DNA of 64,000 bases from Siphlonurus alternatus (GCA_949825025.1 OX463781.1:9736648-9800647), one strand, 5' to 3'. Shown: positions 1-11,820, numbered from the stretch's first letter. A program made the numbers and translations. Notes: a model not told the origin generated them from the sequence alone.

Positions 1-17
1 TTGTTGTCCTTTCCCAG

Positions 18-3000
18 CCTGACATCACCAAGTTTGCATCTCAGCTGCTGCCAGTGCTGTTCACATACCTGGAGCAGCTGTGCAACACTCTGCAGTGTGG
101 TAGCAAGATCCCTGCTGGCGTGGATCGTATGTTTTATGCCCTCGAGACCTTCATGGAAAACCTGGACACAGACCTGCTGCCGTACCTTCCTCAGCTAATG
201 GAGCGTCTCATGTTGACCCTGGACCCCTCTCGCTCCTCCCCCCACCTCATAGAACTGGCCCTGAGTGCTGTGGGGTCTGCTGCGAGTGCAGCCAAGCAGA
301 ACATGCTGCCTTACTTCCCCACCCTCATCCATGTGCTCAGGGGATACCTCACCCAGCAGAGCAGCTCCGAGGAGAATCTCAAACTACAAGTCCAGGCCCT
401 TGGTAAGTTCCACAGCCATTCTGGCCAAATAAATTTATAGTTCTGACTCTGGTCCTGTGACAGTTCAGTTACGCATGGGGGAGGGGGGGATCTGTCTGAA
501 AATGTAATTATACGTATTTTAATATTTTTTAAAATGTGTATTGTATTTCACAAAGACTTATTAATTAAGCATAAGAAATATAAAAGTGTACATAAAACTT
601 GTGAACGTTTTAAAGAGAAGCCTGTCTCCCTCCTTTATTTTCTAAATACTGTACTTGGGAGTGAAGAATGCTTGTTACTCTAATTTATGAATGATTTTCA
701 GACACTCTGAGTTTGCTAGCACGCGGTGTTGGTGCTGAGCACTTCGCCCCTCTGGCTCGCGAGAGTTTGCAGCTCGGCCTGGCCCTGGCACGACGTGACG
801 AGGAGGAGGTGGATCTGCGCAAGGCTGCCTACGGTCTCTTTGCTGCAGTCTCAACTGTGCTCAAGCAGGAGATGGCAGTTGAGCTGACCGACATTGTGCC
901 TCTCATCCTGCTCTCTATTAAGAGCAACGACGGCATTGTGGTGGGTGTAAATATTATGTAGGTGTTCCATGCTGTCTGTAGTAAAATTTACGATTTATTT
1001 TTACACTAATTAAAAGAGAATGCAATACGTAATAATTTGCCCACCCATTTTTATTTACTCCACTAGCAGCAGTATTCATTGCTGTTAACAGATAATTTTC
1101 TTGGTTTTAATAACAATTTCAGTGAACAGTAGTGCTCAAATCTCAAATGTTCAAGATAGCTATTCAAGAATTAACACAACCTACATTTTTTTTTTTTTTT
1201 TTTTAAAGATTTTTTAGAGGCCAGAAAGTATTGCTAAAAAGTTATTCAAATTTCAGGTTTGAATCCATGCCCTTTTTAGTCCTATCCTTTTATTAAGAAG
1301 TGACACCTATTGACGCCTCTCTCTATACTTAATCAATAATTTTTTTAAAAATAGTTCCCGGTCTCTAAAATATCTGCAAAAAAAAAAAAAATCAAATTAG
1401 CATAATTTGGTAACCTGTTTTCATTTCTGCAACAAAAAATTTCACACGATGTTCCATTTATGGACGAAATTAATATATATTTTTTTATATAATATAAAGT
1501 TCTTCAAGCTGGGAAATACCAATTTAATAATCTTAGAGTAAGTGAAAGTAATAGCTCATGTTGTCTATATTGCAGACCCACTTCAAGGATGAGGCAGACA
1601 AGGCGTTCCCTGTGTACGAGGAGGTGCGGGAGCTGCTGGAGGAGGATGACATCAACGAGGAGTACTCTGATGAAGATGACGACGTCTGCTCTGACCTCGA
1701 GGGTAAGCTAATGATTACCTTGAAGAGTTATGTCAGTGTCTCTAGTGAGAAAATAAAAAGAGAATTGACATCGAGTTATGGTGGGATCAAATATAATAGT
1801 GATAACAAAAATAAACATAATTTCTCTTTTAAAACTCCTGAAGTGTCTAAGTAACTGTAAATATTTTATTTTTGATGCAGGCTACTCTTTGAAGAACAGC
1901 TACATCCAAGAGAAAGAAGAGGCCCTGCTTGCCCTGAAAGAGCTTGCCTTCGAGACTGAGGATAAATTCCAACCTTACATCAAGGAGGCGTTTGATCTGG
2001 TCTACGTCTCTCTCAGCTACCCAAGTGAAGACGTCAAGACGGCAGCAATCGGCTGCATCTCGCAGATCTGCATCAACTGGTACCGTGTCCAGACTCCAGA
2101 GGCCCTTGCTGGTAAGAATTTAACCCTCACCCTAAGCAGAATTGTGAAAAAAAATTTTTTTTGTTTTTCATGTATTGCATTATATTGCTCTGATGCTAGA
2201 ATCTTGGTAATACTTCCAAGAGTTCCTACTTACGATGATATTTTTTGTAATTACAATTTAAATATAGTACAGTATATTAATGAAAATAAAATTATTAAAT
2301 TAAATACCATGATTCTTCTCAATATTTTCCATTAAAAACAATAAGATGTAATTTGATTGTTATTTTCACCACACATATTCCATTTGTTACAGAGCTGCGC
2401 GAGGCACTGCTGTCTCTGGTGCCCAAGCTTGCTGAGTTGGTGCATTTTGACCCTGAGCACACTGTTGTGATGGCTTGCTTTGAGCTCTTTGCTGAGCTGC
2501 TCAAGGAGCTGAAGGGCCTAGTCCTGCAGGACCAAGGACACAAGGAGGCCATCATCAACTGCATCAAGGACGTGCTCAAGATCAATGTGAGTGTTAGGGG
2601 GAACGATATGTTTGCATACTTATTTACAATTGTGAGACTAGTTTGTATTTTGATATTATTCTGATTTGGTGACTATTTTATTGTGTTCAGACCGAATGCC
2701 AGAAGCCTGATGGGGGCGAGGGTGGTACTGGGCCAGGCCCGAATGGTGACGAAGGAGAGGAGAGTGGGGATGAAGCAGAGCAGGACGAGATGCTGTTTGA
2801 GTATGCAGCCGACGTGCTGGCCCCCCTTGGCCATGCCATGCCCTGCGAGCAGTTCGCAGAGGTCTTCCGCAACCTGCTGCCCATCATCACCAGCAGGACG
2901 GTGAGTAACGTGGACAAGTTCCTGTGTAAGAGCATCCAATTTCTATGTAGTCTGCTATAAATTAGATGAACTTCAGTACTGTAGTGAGTTCCTTTCACTC

Positions 3001-3788
3001 TTTTTTGCTATTTTACATTTGATGAAACACTGTTGATTTTATTTTTATTTTAAATAATGGTCTGTTTCATGTGATGTTGTAGAAAAAGAAGTGCAGCATT
3101 GCTCAACGCTCGTTCAGCACAGGCATGCTTGCCGAGTGCCTTGGTCCGCTGGGCCCCTCTCAGCTGGCTGGCCTGACGGGTCAGCTGCTGCCCCTGCTGC
3201 TCAAGCTGAGCTCAGACTCTGAGGAGGACGTTCGCAACAATGCCGTGTATGCTCTGGGAGAGCTTGCCAAGCACGGAGGAGAGACAATCTACCCGTATCC
3301 TTGCACTCGCTTGCCAATTAACAAATTAATGTTTTGTCATAGTTCTTTTTATTTATTTTTATCCCGTTAGATAATGGCCATTTAATAATAATTTAAACTG
3401 TTGGTTTTCTTGAACTCCGATATATTTTTTTTCTTTAACTCTGTGAGATATGAGATATTAGAGGGTCTATCAATATACAATGTTTTGGTACCATTTGGCT
3501 AGCTGCCTTGTTTGTTCCTTGACTCTTATCAGTCACTACCCACAAATCTTGAGTGCCCTATCTGCGGTGCTGGCCATGGAGAATGGTCCTTACCTTCTGG
3601 ACAACATCTGTGGTGCCATCGCTCGCCTCATCCTAGCTCACCACGAAGGTGTACCTCTGGAGCAGGTGAGTCAACGCACCGCTACTGCATGTGAGGGAGA
3701 GCTGTGTCTCAGACAATCATTGTATTGCCGTAAATTGTCTTTGTGTTTATTATTTATTGATTTGTTTATTTATTTATTTTTTATTTTT

Positions 3789-3855
<67 letters not shown>

Positions 3856-5135
3856 CTTGTGTTGAAAATTAAAGATATTTTTTTTTCTGTTAAGCTTTTC
3901 TCTTCCATACCGATATTGTTTAAATTATGTACATATATGATTCTGGGGGCTAATTTTAGCAACCAATTTTCGATATTGTGTTGTGCAAATTGAAGACAAC
4001 AATATAGAACATACCTTTTATTCAAAATCTCAGAGAAAATACACAATAAAACTTAAATATTCTTAATTAATTTTTATAATATTTTCCAAAGGTTAAACAA
4101 AATAATAATAATATAAGTTTTATTGAGCAGAAAACAGACAAGATAAATACATTGTCACAGTCAAATTATATGAAATACTGCCCAAGAGGGTGCAAAAAAA
4201 GGCATTGCCCGAACGAGATTTCGCATCCTGTGAAAGAAAAGAAACAACTAAATAAAAGTTGCAGAGAAAACAAAAATTACACAATACAAAGATAAAAAAA
4301 AATAATTATATACAATAATTATATCATACACTACAAAGCTTGCTTAAACTTTTTTGTACATAAAATAAATAAATGTTGTGAAGAATAGTGTGACTGCATT
4401 CAACTTTTCAGTCATTTTGTAAACCTTTGAAGGAGGCTAAAGAATGATTCTTGCTGTCAGGTCTAAACCTAACTTATAATTGTTGCAGGTGTTTCCAGTG
4501 TTCATCCAGAACCTTCCGCTGCGCTCCGACTTTGATGAGGTCAAGACGGTGTTCAACTGTATAGCGTTCTTGTACCAGATGGGACGCAAAGAGATCATAA
4601 ATTACCTCGACTTCATCATCACAGCTGGAGCCGACATCATCGGCACAGAGAAGGCACCCAAAGGTGAGAACACCAGACTAGCTTCTGTCTCGTAGAATAA
4701 TATTTTGAATGCGGGATAGATCTCCCTTATTTCCAATCTTATTTTATCACTAATCTTCAAACCATTGTGAAAATTTCAGCCCGCCTTACAATTTTCTCTG
4801 AAATGCCTTGTTTTAATTACATACTGTATTCCTTACTGTATTTAATCTATCTTTTTTTTCTGTTAAGCTTTTCTCTTCTATACCGATATTGTTTAAATTA
4901 TGTAAAAATAAATTATGGGGGCTAATTTTAGCTTATATGGATAATTTATTTTGCTGAAAGGTAATTTTCAAATGTATTTACTGACAAATTAATCCTTATT
5001 GTTACAGAGGGTCATGATGCAGCAATGGAGGTTTTGCTGTGCATCAACCGCGACTTCTCTGATCGCTTCAAGGCTGCAGTGATAGCTATGCCTCCAGAGA
5101 CAGCGGCGCGCATGCAGCAAGCGTTCAGTCTGTAG
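18..5135 (+). CDS. IPO4: Importin-4-like nuclear transport receptor (3' part of gene)
   Basis: An importin-beta family karyopherin made of HEAT repeats. It carries cargo such as ribosomal proteins and histones through nuclear pores and is released by Ran-GTP (family knowledge). Ten exons can be read: 18-402, 702-940, 1576-1702, 1881-2111, 2393-2586, 2691-2900, 3083-3294, 3533-3665, 4489-4663 and 5008-5135. All junctions are GT-AG and all phases agree, giving 677 residues and a TAG stop. The window opens in an intron: a pyrimidine tract and AG precede base 18, so the N-terminal half is missing. Resemblance to vertebrate IPO4 runs along the whole length: the helical block ending in FMENLDTDLLPYLPQLMERL, acidic loops (residues about 225-245 and 405-425), the DNICGAIARL repeat, and the C-terminal block containing FSDRFKAAVI. 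No frame breaks were seen. Assignment to IPO4 is firm; only the 5' end is uncertain because it lies outside. Confidence 0.93.
1180..1460. mobile_element. MITE, family with an internal tRNA-B-box-like motif (copy 1)
   Basis: Lies in the second complete importin intron. It shares its core with copies at 7720-8010 and 38525-38845: an AGATTTTTTAG-GGCC-GAAAGTATTGCTAAAAAG block, then GGTTTGAATCC-ATGCCC, then a block close to CCTATCCTTTTATTAAG, and a right end that mirrors the left. The left end is degraded by a long T-run. Confidence 0.6.
3764..3855. repeat. (TTTA)n microsatellite
   Basis: Tetranucleotide TTTA tract with a few interruptions at its left end, in the intron before the ninth readable importin exon. 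Confidence 0.95.
3881..3962. repeat. Intron direct repeat, copy 1
   Basis: About 80 bases beginning at a T-run and TGTTAAGCTTTTCTCTTC and ending near GGGGGCTAATTTTAGC. They recur almost unchanged at 4855-4934 in the next intron, in the same orientation. The pair brackets the exon at 4489-4663. Confidence 0.8.
4090..4240 (-). mobile_element. Probable 3' tail of a non-LTR retrotransposon
   Basis: Read on the minus strand, the segment ends in CAATAAAACTTATATTATTA, an AATAAA-type signal followed by a TTA/ATT trinucleotide tail. That is typical of 5'-truncated LINE insertions. No reverse-transcriptase coding sequence remains. Family not identified. Confidence 0.4.
4855..4934. repeat. Intron direct repeat, copy 2
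   Basis: Partner of the repeat at 3881-3962. It differs by a few substitutions, including the loss of the TACATATATG stretch in the middle. Confidence 0.8.
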
Positions 5136-5335
5136 CGAGCAACCAAATAGTGCCTTAGCCAGCGATGAGCCACAACCACTTCGTTAATTACCAAATTTTA
5201 CTGACAGAAACAATGCTGTGATTTAAAGAAAATTGATTGTTTATTCTATTGATTGACTATTCTATTGATTTAATTACTGTGCTAATAATGAACTATTTAA
5301 TTGTTATAATTAAAGGAATAAGTTCCTATGTAATT

Positions 5336-5341
5336 AATAAA
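5336..5341 (+). terminator. Poly(A) signal of the importin gene
   Basis: An AATAAA hexamer lies about 200 bases after the stop codon in AT-rich sequence. It is the first canonical plus-strand signal downstream, so it is the likely 3' end of the transcript. Confidence 0.5.
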
Positions 5342-5743
5342 TAATTTTAAAATTACATTTTTTATTATTGCATTATGTTAACAAATAGAAATTTCAGTTT
5401 TGTATATAAAAGCTATAAAAGCAGTCAACAAAAGAGCTAATTTAAAACAAACAAGAAAAATCTTTCAATCTGCTAATAATGCATGTGGTGCACCCTCCTA
5501 CAAATCTTTTACAAAAATCTCAGCATGGAACTGTAACAGCCAGATCCATCAAAGTGAGGAGGTTACCTGTCATTCATGGTTAAGAGTTAACAACTTGTCT
5601 GGCTCGTTTGTTAATGACAATTAGTGCCCGTATTTTAATTACATTGTTCCCTAAATGTGCAGAGAAATATTAGAGAAACTCAATAACAAACTGTAAGGTC
5701 GTCGAGCTTTCACCTTGATAGATGTTACAGGCTTGGTGCTCCT

Positions 5744-6078
5744 CAGTGTTGCCAGGTCCAAAATACCGAGACCGCGGGCGGTGGGCAGAAAAACCGCAGA
5801 AAACCGCCGCCAGATGTCAAAAAAACGCAAGAAAAACCGCAGTCTGTGATTGGTCTAAAAAAAGCCGCGAAATTCAAATTTTGTATGTTAAATTTGAATT
5901 TCGCGGTCTTTTTGCTGAAAATATTTGAATTTCGAGGTCTTTTTGCTGAAAAATTTGAATTTCGCGGTCTTTTTTTGCTGAAAAACGTGAAAACTCTGCG
6001 GGTTTCCAAAATCTTCCCTCAGAGAAAAGCTGAAAAAACGCTAGGTTTAGCGGGAAACCGCAGAGTCTGGCAACACTG
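5744..6078. mobile_element. hAT-type MITE with perfect target duplication
   Basis: Inverted ends CAGTGTTGCCAG and CTGGCAACACTG are flanked on both sides by the 8-bp direct repeat GTGCTCCT (5736-5743 and 6079-6086). CAGTG-type ends and an 8-bp duplication are the hAT superfamily signature. Its 335 bp carry three degenerate tandem copies of AATTTGAATTTCGCGGTC followed by TTTTTGCTGAAAA. The element has no coding capacity and lies about 600 bp after the importin stop. Confidence 0.85.
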
Positions 6079-6086
6079 GTGCTCCT

Positions 6087-7101
6087 TTCCCAAGATTTAA
6101 AAAAAAATAAAAATGTTAATGGGTACCTGTACGCTCTAAACCATTGAAAAAAATTAGAAAAATCAACTTTGTTGCCAGGTATAATTATTTAAGGACACAA
6201 AAATGTAGCTTGTGTATTCTTTATAAACTAGCAGATGCTATGGAAATGATATAAATGTAATAATTGCCGTCTATAATTTATAATTAATTTTTTTCTACAT
6301 TTTTTCCCCTTATACTCTGCTGATGCATCACAACACTATGGCGCGGCAGGCTCCTTTAAGTATGCAATATGCGTTGCAGGGACATCACGTGGGATTAGAG
6401 TATAGCAGAGCTTAGCTATACATGTATAACTACAAGTCATAGCGTCGCAGCCAATCATAATTTTTTTTCGACTACTGATAATTTTAGACTATTTTTTCCT
6501 TTTTTTTTTAAATTTGGGAAAAAAAAGAAATGTTTGAAAAAAATAAAAAATGATTGAAACAAAGATATATAGGTATAGTCACGTGTAAGAATGGACCTGC
6601 CTAAACCTTGTTTCAATAATAACTAAATATATTCTAAATTATCAAGCAATATTATTTGGAATACGCAGTCTTGACGACAGTCTATCATCAAGGACGGCAC
6701 AGATCCAGGTGAGAAAGGGGCAATTAATCCATTAGGGACATTCCGTGCCTTCTCCCCCCTCTTCCCCAAACCACTTGCTGTATCTGCCCTTGACCACCAC
6801 CATAAAAACGCTTAACTTGAAAGAGCATGGAATATTATAATTATAACGCACTATAGTTATACTTAATTAAAATAACAACTTACTAAAAATTAGAGAAAAA
6901 TTGCGTCAGACATTGCTGACCGAGGTAAAATGATGTTGGCTTACCCCGCAGGGGATGTGGTGTCATGTTATGAATGCATAGTGTATATTATTTTATATAC
7001 ACTATAAAATTGCAGTATGTATTGTATTATTTGTTTTTTTATTTATTTATTGATTTGGAACAACTGGTTGATGAACGGACAACATGGTCAAAAACTGAAA
7101 T

Positions 7102-7172
<71 letters not shown>

Positions 7173-7458
7173 CATAACATTATATGCAACATACATTTAA
7201 ACCATATAATACAAATATAATAAGAAATAAAAAAATTATATAGTCAATTATTAACAACTACATTTATACCATACATCCATACATCTGTTTTAATTAAAAA
7301 CCACCCAAATATGACTTAAAAATCTGAAAAAAATTCAGTTGATGCATTATATTTGTTTTTGCAATAAAAAAATAATCATGTATGTTGTCCATGCATTTAT
7401 TCTAAAAAGTTCATGGATAAAATATAATAAATTAAGTAAGTAAAGTAATAAAGTGATT
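6087..7458. other. Gene-free AT-rich spacer
   Basis: No supported gene. A weak inverted pair (ATACTCTGCT near 6312 and GAGTATAGCAGAG near 6397) may mark an old MITE. A (TA)n tract occupies 7104-7169. Confidence 0.6.
7104..7169. repeat. (TA)n microsatellite
   Basis: About 33 uninterrupted TA dinucleotides in the spacer. Confidence 0.95.
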
Positions 7459-8440
7459 AAAGTAGAGTGAGCGATTTCATTTTTTTTTTTTTTATATATT
7501 TTATTTTCTAAAAATAGTTTAACCTGCATGCCTTCTATATTGAGAAATGAAAACCAAAAAATTCCATCTCAAATAGCTTCACCACAAAAAATTTCCAAAG
7601 TTGGTGTTTCAGATGAGGTCTTTAACATCATGCGTCCTTATGGAACAGAAAACAGCTTTTTACTCCAACTTCATCTGAACTATGGTACCAATGGAGTACC
7701 GACCTCAACATTTTTTATTGCAGAAATGGATAGAGGGTGCAAAGTTATATGCTACTCTGATTTTTTTCAGATTTTTTAGGGGCCGGGAAGTATATTGCTA
7801 AAAAGTTTTGGCGAGGTCGGGTTCGAATCCACGCCCCTTTTGGGTCCTATCTTTTATTAAGAGAGGCGGCAAGAGGCGGCACTTTTTCTGTACTTTCAAT
7901 AATTTTGAAAAAATATTTGCCGGGCTCTAAAAAATCTGAAAAAAATCAGAGTAGCATAACTTTGAACCCTCTATCCATTTCTGCAATAAAAAATTTTGAG
8001 GTCGGTACTCCATTAAAAAATACGTATGTATAATCATGATGAATTCTTTAATTGATTTTCAAATAAAAAAAATTTACTTGAAAATCCTTATGGGAATTCA
8101 CCCGCAAAAATTTCAATATATATATATATATATATTTTTTCGATTCCGTATATAATATATATATTTTTTTTATTTGAAAAACCATTAAAGAATTCATCAT
8201 AGATTACGTACGTATTTTTTAATTGGTACCATATTTCAGACGAAGTTGGAGTAAAAACCTGTTTTCTGTTCCATAAAGATGCATGTTAAAGGCCTCCGAA
8301 ACACCAACTTTGGGATATTTTGTGGTGAAGCTATTTGAGATGGAATTTTTTGGTTTTCATTTCTCAATTGAAGGCAGGTTAAACTATTTTTAGAAAATAA
8401 AATATTCCAAAAAATGAAATCGTTCACTCTACTCTAATTA
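7459..8440. mobile_element. Nested inverted-repeat element
   Basis: Outer arms run from about 7459 (AGTAGAGTGAGCGATTTCAT) inwards past 7690, and return as a reverse complement from about 8216 to 8440. They share long blocks such as GTTTAACCTGC with GCAGGTTAAAC, and a GGAACAGAAAAC block with its complement. A second inverted pair sits inside (about 7995-8070 against 8160-8232). A separate MITE (7720-8010) appears to be inserted near the left inner boundary. Open frames within it are by-products of the repeats. No transposase was seen. Confidence 0.7.
7720..8010. mobile_element. MITE with tRNA-B-box-like core (copy 2)
   Basis: Long imperfect inverted ends: GAAATGGATAGAGGGTGCAA on the left, and the complement of the same words at AACCCTCTATCCATTTC on the right. 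The interior has GGTTCGAATCC, an exact match to the RNA polymerase III B box of tRNA genes, in the context GGTCGGGTTCGAATCCACGC. No A box is evident upstream. Confidence 0.65.
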
Positions 8441-9344
8441 GCAGTTGTTCAAATGAATTTTACTACGAAATCAAATTCGAGTGAAATTTTTAAAAACTCT
8501 TATGATGAGATTTAACATTGAAGAATTTCTACAATTCTTCACAAGAAATTCTTCACAAGAAACTGCATGCAATGGTTTCGTAATAAATTATTAAACATTT
8601 TTTCGAATGCTTTATCGAGTCATTATAGAATCATAGACAACATCATTATAAATATATGATATATATGTATATATATTATATTTATTATATAATTATGTAT
8701 TATTATGCACGCGAATTCTTTGATAATTTTTTATTTATTATTTATTTATTTTTATTTTTTCAACGTAAGGATCGAGGGCGCCCCATATAATTAATATATA
8801 TTTATAATATGTTAAATGATGCATGCGTGCGCTCTGATCGAGTTTGAAATTTTTTCCTATGATAATTCTATGGGAGATTTTTTGTTTTTTAATTTTGATT
8901 TGATATGGAAGAGCAGTATAGAATTAATTCTCTAATTACTGAAATTTTTCGAAGAAAGTAGACTATAATTGCACTGTAATAATTATGTGTAACAATTTGT
9001 ATTCAATTAATTAACTAAATGTGCAAAACTTTTTTTTTGTATTTTCTACTCACCCTGTACCACTTGACGTACCTTAATTGGATGTCCTTTCAAAATTAAC
9101 ATATTGCGTGTGCGCGCCGCCCTTAAGAGCGAACCCATTCACGACCGAGGGGGTTTCCATCCCCTAGGTACGTGTGTTACATTCAACCCGCCCCCCGCGC
9201 GATGCCCCCATAACTCATTTAAAATTTACAAATTTTGCCCCGACATCGGATTATTTCTCCTTTTTTTTCTTTCTCTCTTCATTATTCATTCATTTATTTA
9301 TTATTATTATGGTTTTGTTTTAACTCCCAACCTAGTTGGAGTCT
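8441..9344. other. Gene-free spacer with a GC-rich patch
   Basis: AT-rich sequence with simple A/T repeats. Bases 9105-9215 are GC-rich without a convincing reading frame. The stretch ends at 9331-9342 with CCTAGTTGGAGT, which recurs as CCTAGTTGGGGT at 11489-11500 across the foldback element. Confidence 0.5.
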
Positions 9345-11482
9345 ACGTCAAAAGAACGAAAAATAAAAGAACGAAAACAATTTATACGAAAGGCATTACA
9401 CCGAAAACAAAAAGGACGAAAGTAATTTAACACGAAAACATTTTAAACGAAAATATAATTAACCGAAATGGAAAATGTGCGAATGCATTTATAACGAAAC
9501 TTAAAAAACACGAAAGCATTTACAGCGAAAACATTTTAGCCAAATTCAATAATCACGACAACCATTTGGCCGATAGTTATTTGAACGAATTGGAAAACAA
9601 CGAAAGTAAAATAGAACGAAAACATTTAAAACGAAATAAAAAATTCACGAAAACAATTTGTCCGAAAGTTATTTGAACGAAAACATTTTAGACGAATCAA
9701 AAAATAACGAAAACAATTTGACCGAAAGTTATTTGAACGAAAACATTTAAGACGAATCAAAAAATAACGAAAACAATTTGACCGAAAGTTATTTGAACGA
9801 AAACATTTAAGACGAATCAAAAAAGAACGAAAACAATTTGACCGACAGTTATTTGAACGAAAACATTTAAAACGAATGGGAAAATCACGAACACAATTTG
9901 AACGAACGCTATTGGACCGAAATAAAAAACACCGATGAAGAAAAATATTAATAAAAAATTATAACAACATTTTTAAACCAATAAAATTTTTTAAATTAAA
10001 ACGAATGCAATAAAGAAGCTATACAGACTGCATGAGCCAGAAATGGTGTTCCGAACCCATGCTAAAAATTGGGCATGCAGGTTAACTTTGAGGTAGAAAT
10101 TTGAAATTTGGCATACGTAAAGCCAAGGGTTCCAGATTCTTTTGACATGTATATACGTGTTAAACAATTTTTAAAATTAATATTTCCTACCGTTTTAGGG
10201 GTTGATTCACGATTTGCATTTCTTCCTTATGGGATTTCCATGTTAAATTAAGTTGATAAAAAAAATTTAGCCGATTTGCACCAAAATTAGTTTTTAAGGT
10301 TTTCAGAGCACGCTGTATTTATTAATGGTGTTTCCTCACCCCTAAAAATTAAATTGTTAACTTGCTCGGATTCAAAAAATTCAAACTATGGGGTAAAAAA
10401 ATAAGTCCGTTTCAATGGCATAATCAAAATTTTGATAGCATCATTTTTTCATGTAGTAAGGGTCATTATCTCATTAGGGATTGTTTTCACCACTTTTTAA
10501 ATTACACCATTAAATTCAAAGTGCTCTGAAAACCTTAAAAACTAATTTTGGTGCAAATCGGCTAAAATTTTTTTATCAACTTAATTTAACATGGAAATCC
10601 CATAAGGAAGAAATGCAAATCGTGAATCAACCCCTAAAACGGTAGGAAATATTAATTTTAAAAATTGTTTAACACGTATATACATGTCAAAAGAATCTGG
10701 AACCCTTGGCTTTACGTATGCCAAATTTCAAATTTCTACCTCAAAGTTAACCTGCCCAATTTTTAGCATGGGTTCTGAACACCATTTCTGGCTCATGCAG
10801 TCTGTATAGCTTCTTTATTGCATTCGTTTTAATTTAAAAAAATTTATTGGTTTAAAAATGTTGCTATAATTTTTTATTAATATTTTTCTTCATCGGTGTT
10901 TTTTATTTCAGTTCAATAGCGTTCGTTCAAATTGTATTCGTGATTTTTCCATTCGTTTTAAATGTTTTCGTTCAAATAACTGTCGGTCAAATTGTTTTCG
11001 TTCTTTTTTGATTCGTCTTAAATGTTTTCGTTCAAATAACTTTCGGTCAAATTGTTTTCGTTATTTTTTGATTCGTCTTAAATGTTTTCGTTCAAATAAC
11101 TTTCGGTCAAATTGTTTTCGTTATTTTTTGATTCGTCTAAAATGTTTTCGTTCAAATAACTTTCGGACAAATTGTTTTCGTGGTTTTTGTATTCGTCTTA
11201 AATGTTTTCGATCAAATAACTTTCGGTCAAATTGTTTTCGTGCTTTTTGAATTCATATTAAAATAATTTCGTTCTAATTTACTTTCGTCCTTTTTGATTT
11301 CGGTCAAATTACTTTCGTACAAATTGTTTTCGTGATTTTTGTTCTCGTTATTATTTTGTTTCGTGTTAATTTAATTTCGTGGTAAATGATTTCGTTTATA
11401 TTTGTTTTCGATGTAATTGTTTTCGGGATAAAGTCAGTCGTTGAAAATGCTTTCGTGATTTTTGTTTTCGTTGTTTTGACGT
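9345..11482. mobile_element. Foldback-type element, 2.1-kb near-perfect palindrome
   Basis: The left arm (9345-10311) and right arm (10521-11482) are reverse complements with only scattered mismatches; the loop is 209 bp. Outer arm parts consist of CGAAAA/ACGAA words every 10-15 bases, organised into 60-bp tandem units: about four at 9661-9900 and five at 10981-11280 on the opposite strand. Inner parts are single-copy palindromic sequence, for example AAGCTATACAGACTGCATGA near 10017 with its complement near 10795. The termini read ACGTCAAAA and TTTTGACGT. Flanking words CCTAGTTGGAGT and CCTAGTTGGGGT suggest a target duplication. No transposase frame is present; the 20-residue repeat peptides encoded here follow from 60 being divisible by three. 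Long inverted ends made of tandem repeats define foldback elements. Confidence 0.85.
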
Positions 11483-11820
11483 GATACCCCTAGTTGGGGT
11501 GGTTAAGCGCCAGCACCGGGCCCAATTGGGTCAAGATGAAAGCGCCCGCTGATCCTGTTGGTGATGTTACGATCCAGCGTCTCCTACTCAGCTGCGGGCA
11601 ATGAGGGCTTCCCGGGTCAACCCGCAAATAGCCCATCACACAGCCTTTCGGGCAGGTCCTCTCCTATATAGGCGCGGTGGGACACATTTCCGCTAGCTTT
11701 CTTGGGTGCTGGATGCCTTTAACCAGGGCACTTAGAGGTGGGGATGCATCTTGGGCTTCCCAAACCAATGCCCTGGCCGCCCTGTGGTTCAAGAATTATT
11801 ATTATTTTTATTTTTTTTTT
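11483..11820 (+). mobile_element. Probable SINE or LINE 3' end interrupted by the foldback element
   Basis: GC-rich, non-coding sequence (GGTGGTTAAGCGCCAGCACC onwards) ending in a TTATTATTATTTTTA tail, as in 3' ends of non-LTR retroelements or SINEs. Its left neighbour across the foldback element shares CCTAGTTGG. The foldback element may therefore have landed inside this older copy. Family not identified. Confidence 0.4.

Noticed and set aside
2319..2998. Minus-strand frames opposite importin exons
   Set aside because: Shadows of the importin coding strand; they cross its splice junctions and have no splice logic of their own.
3764..3855. Periodic TTTA tract as a CRISPR-like array
   Set aside because: Plain microsatellite without spacers; the genome is eukaryotic.
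7823..7845. tRNA gene, suggested by the GGTTCGAATCC B box
   Set aside because: No A box, no cloverleaf stems, and the sequence belongs to an inverted-end element.
11008..11250. Open frame encoding repeats of a 20-residue peptide (FRSNNFRSNCF type), with a mirror frame at 9626-9820
   Set aside because: It is the automatic translation of 60-bp foldback units, whose length is divisible by three. It has no start context, and the same frame arises on both arms.
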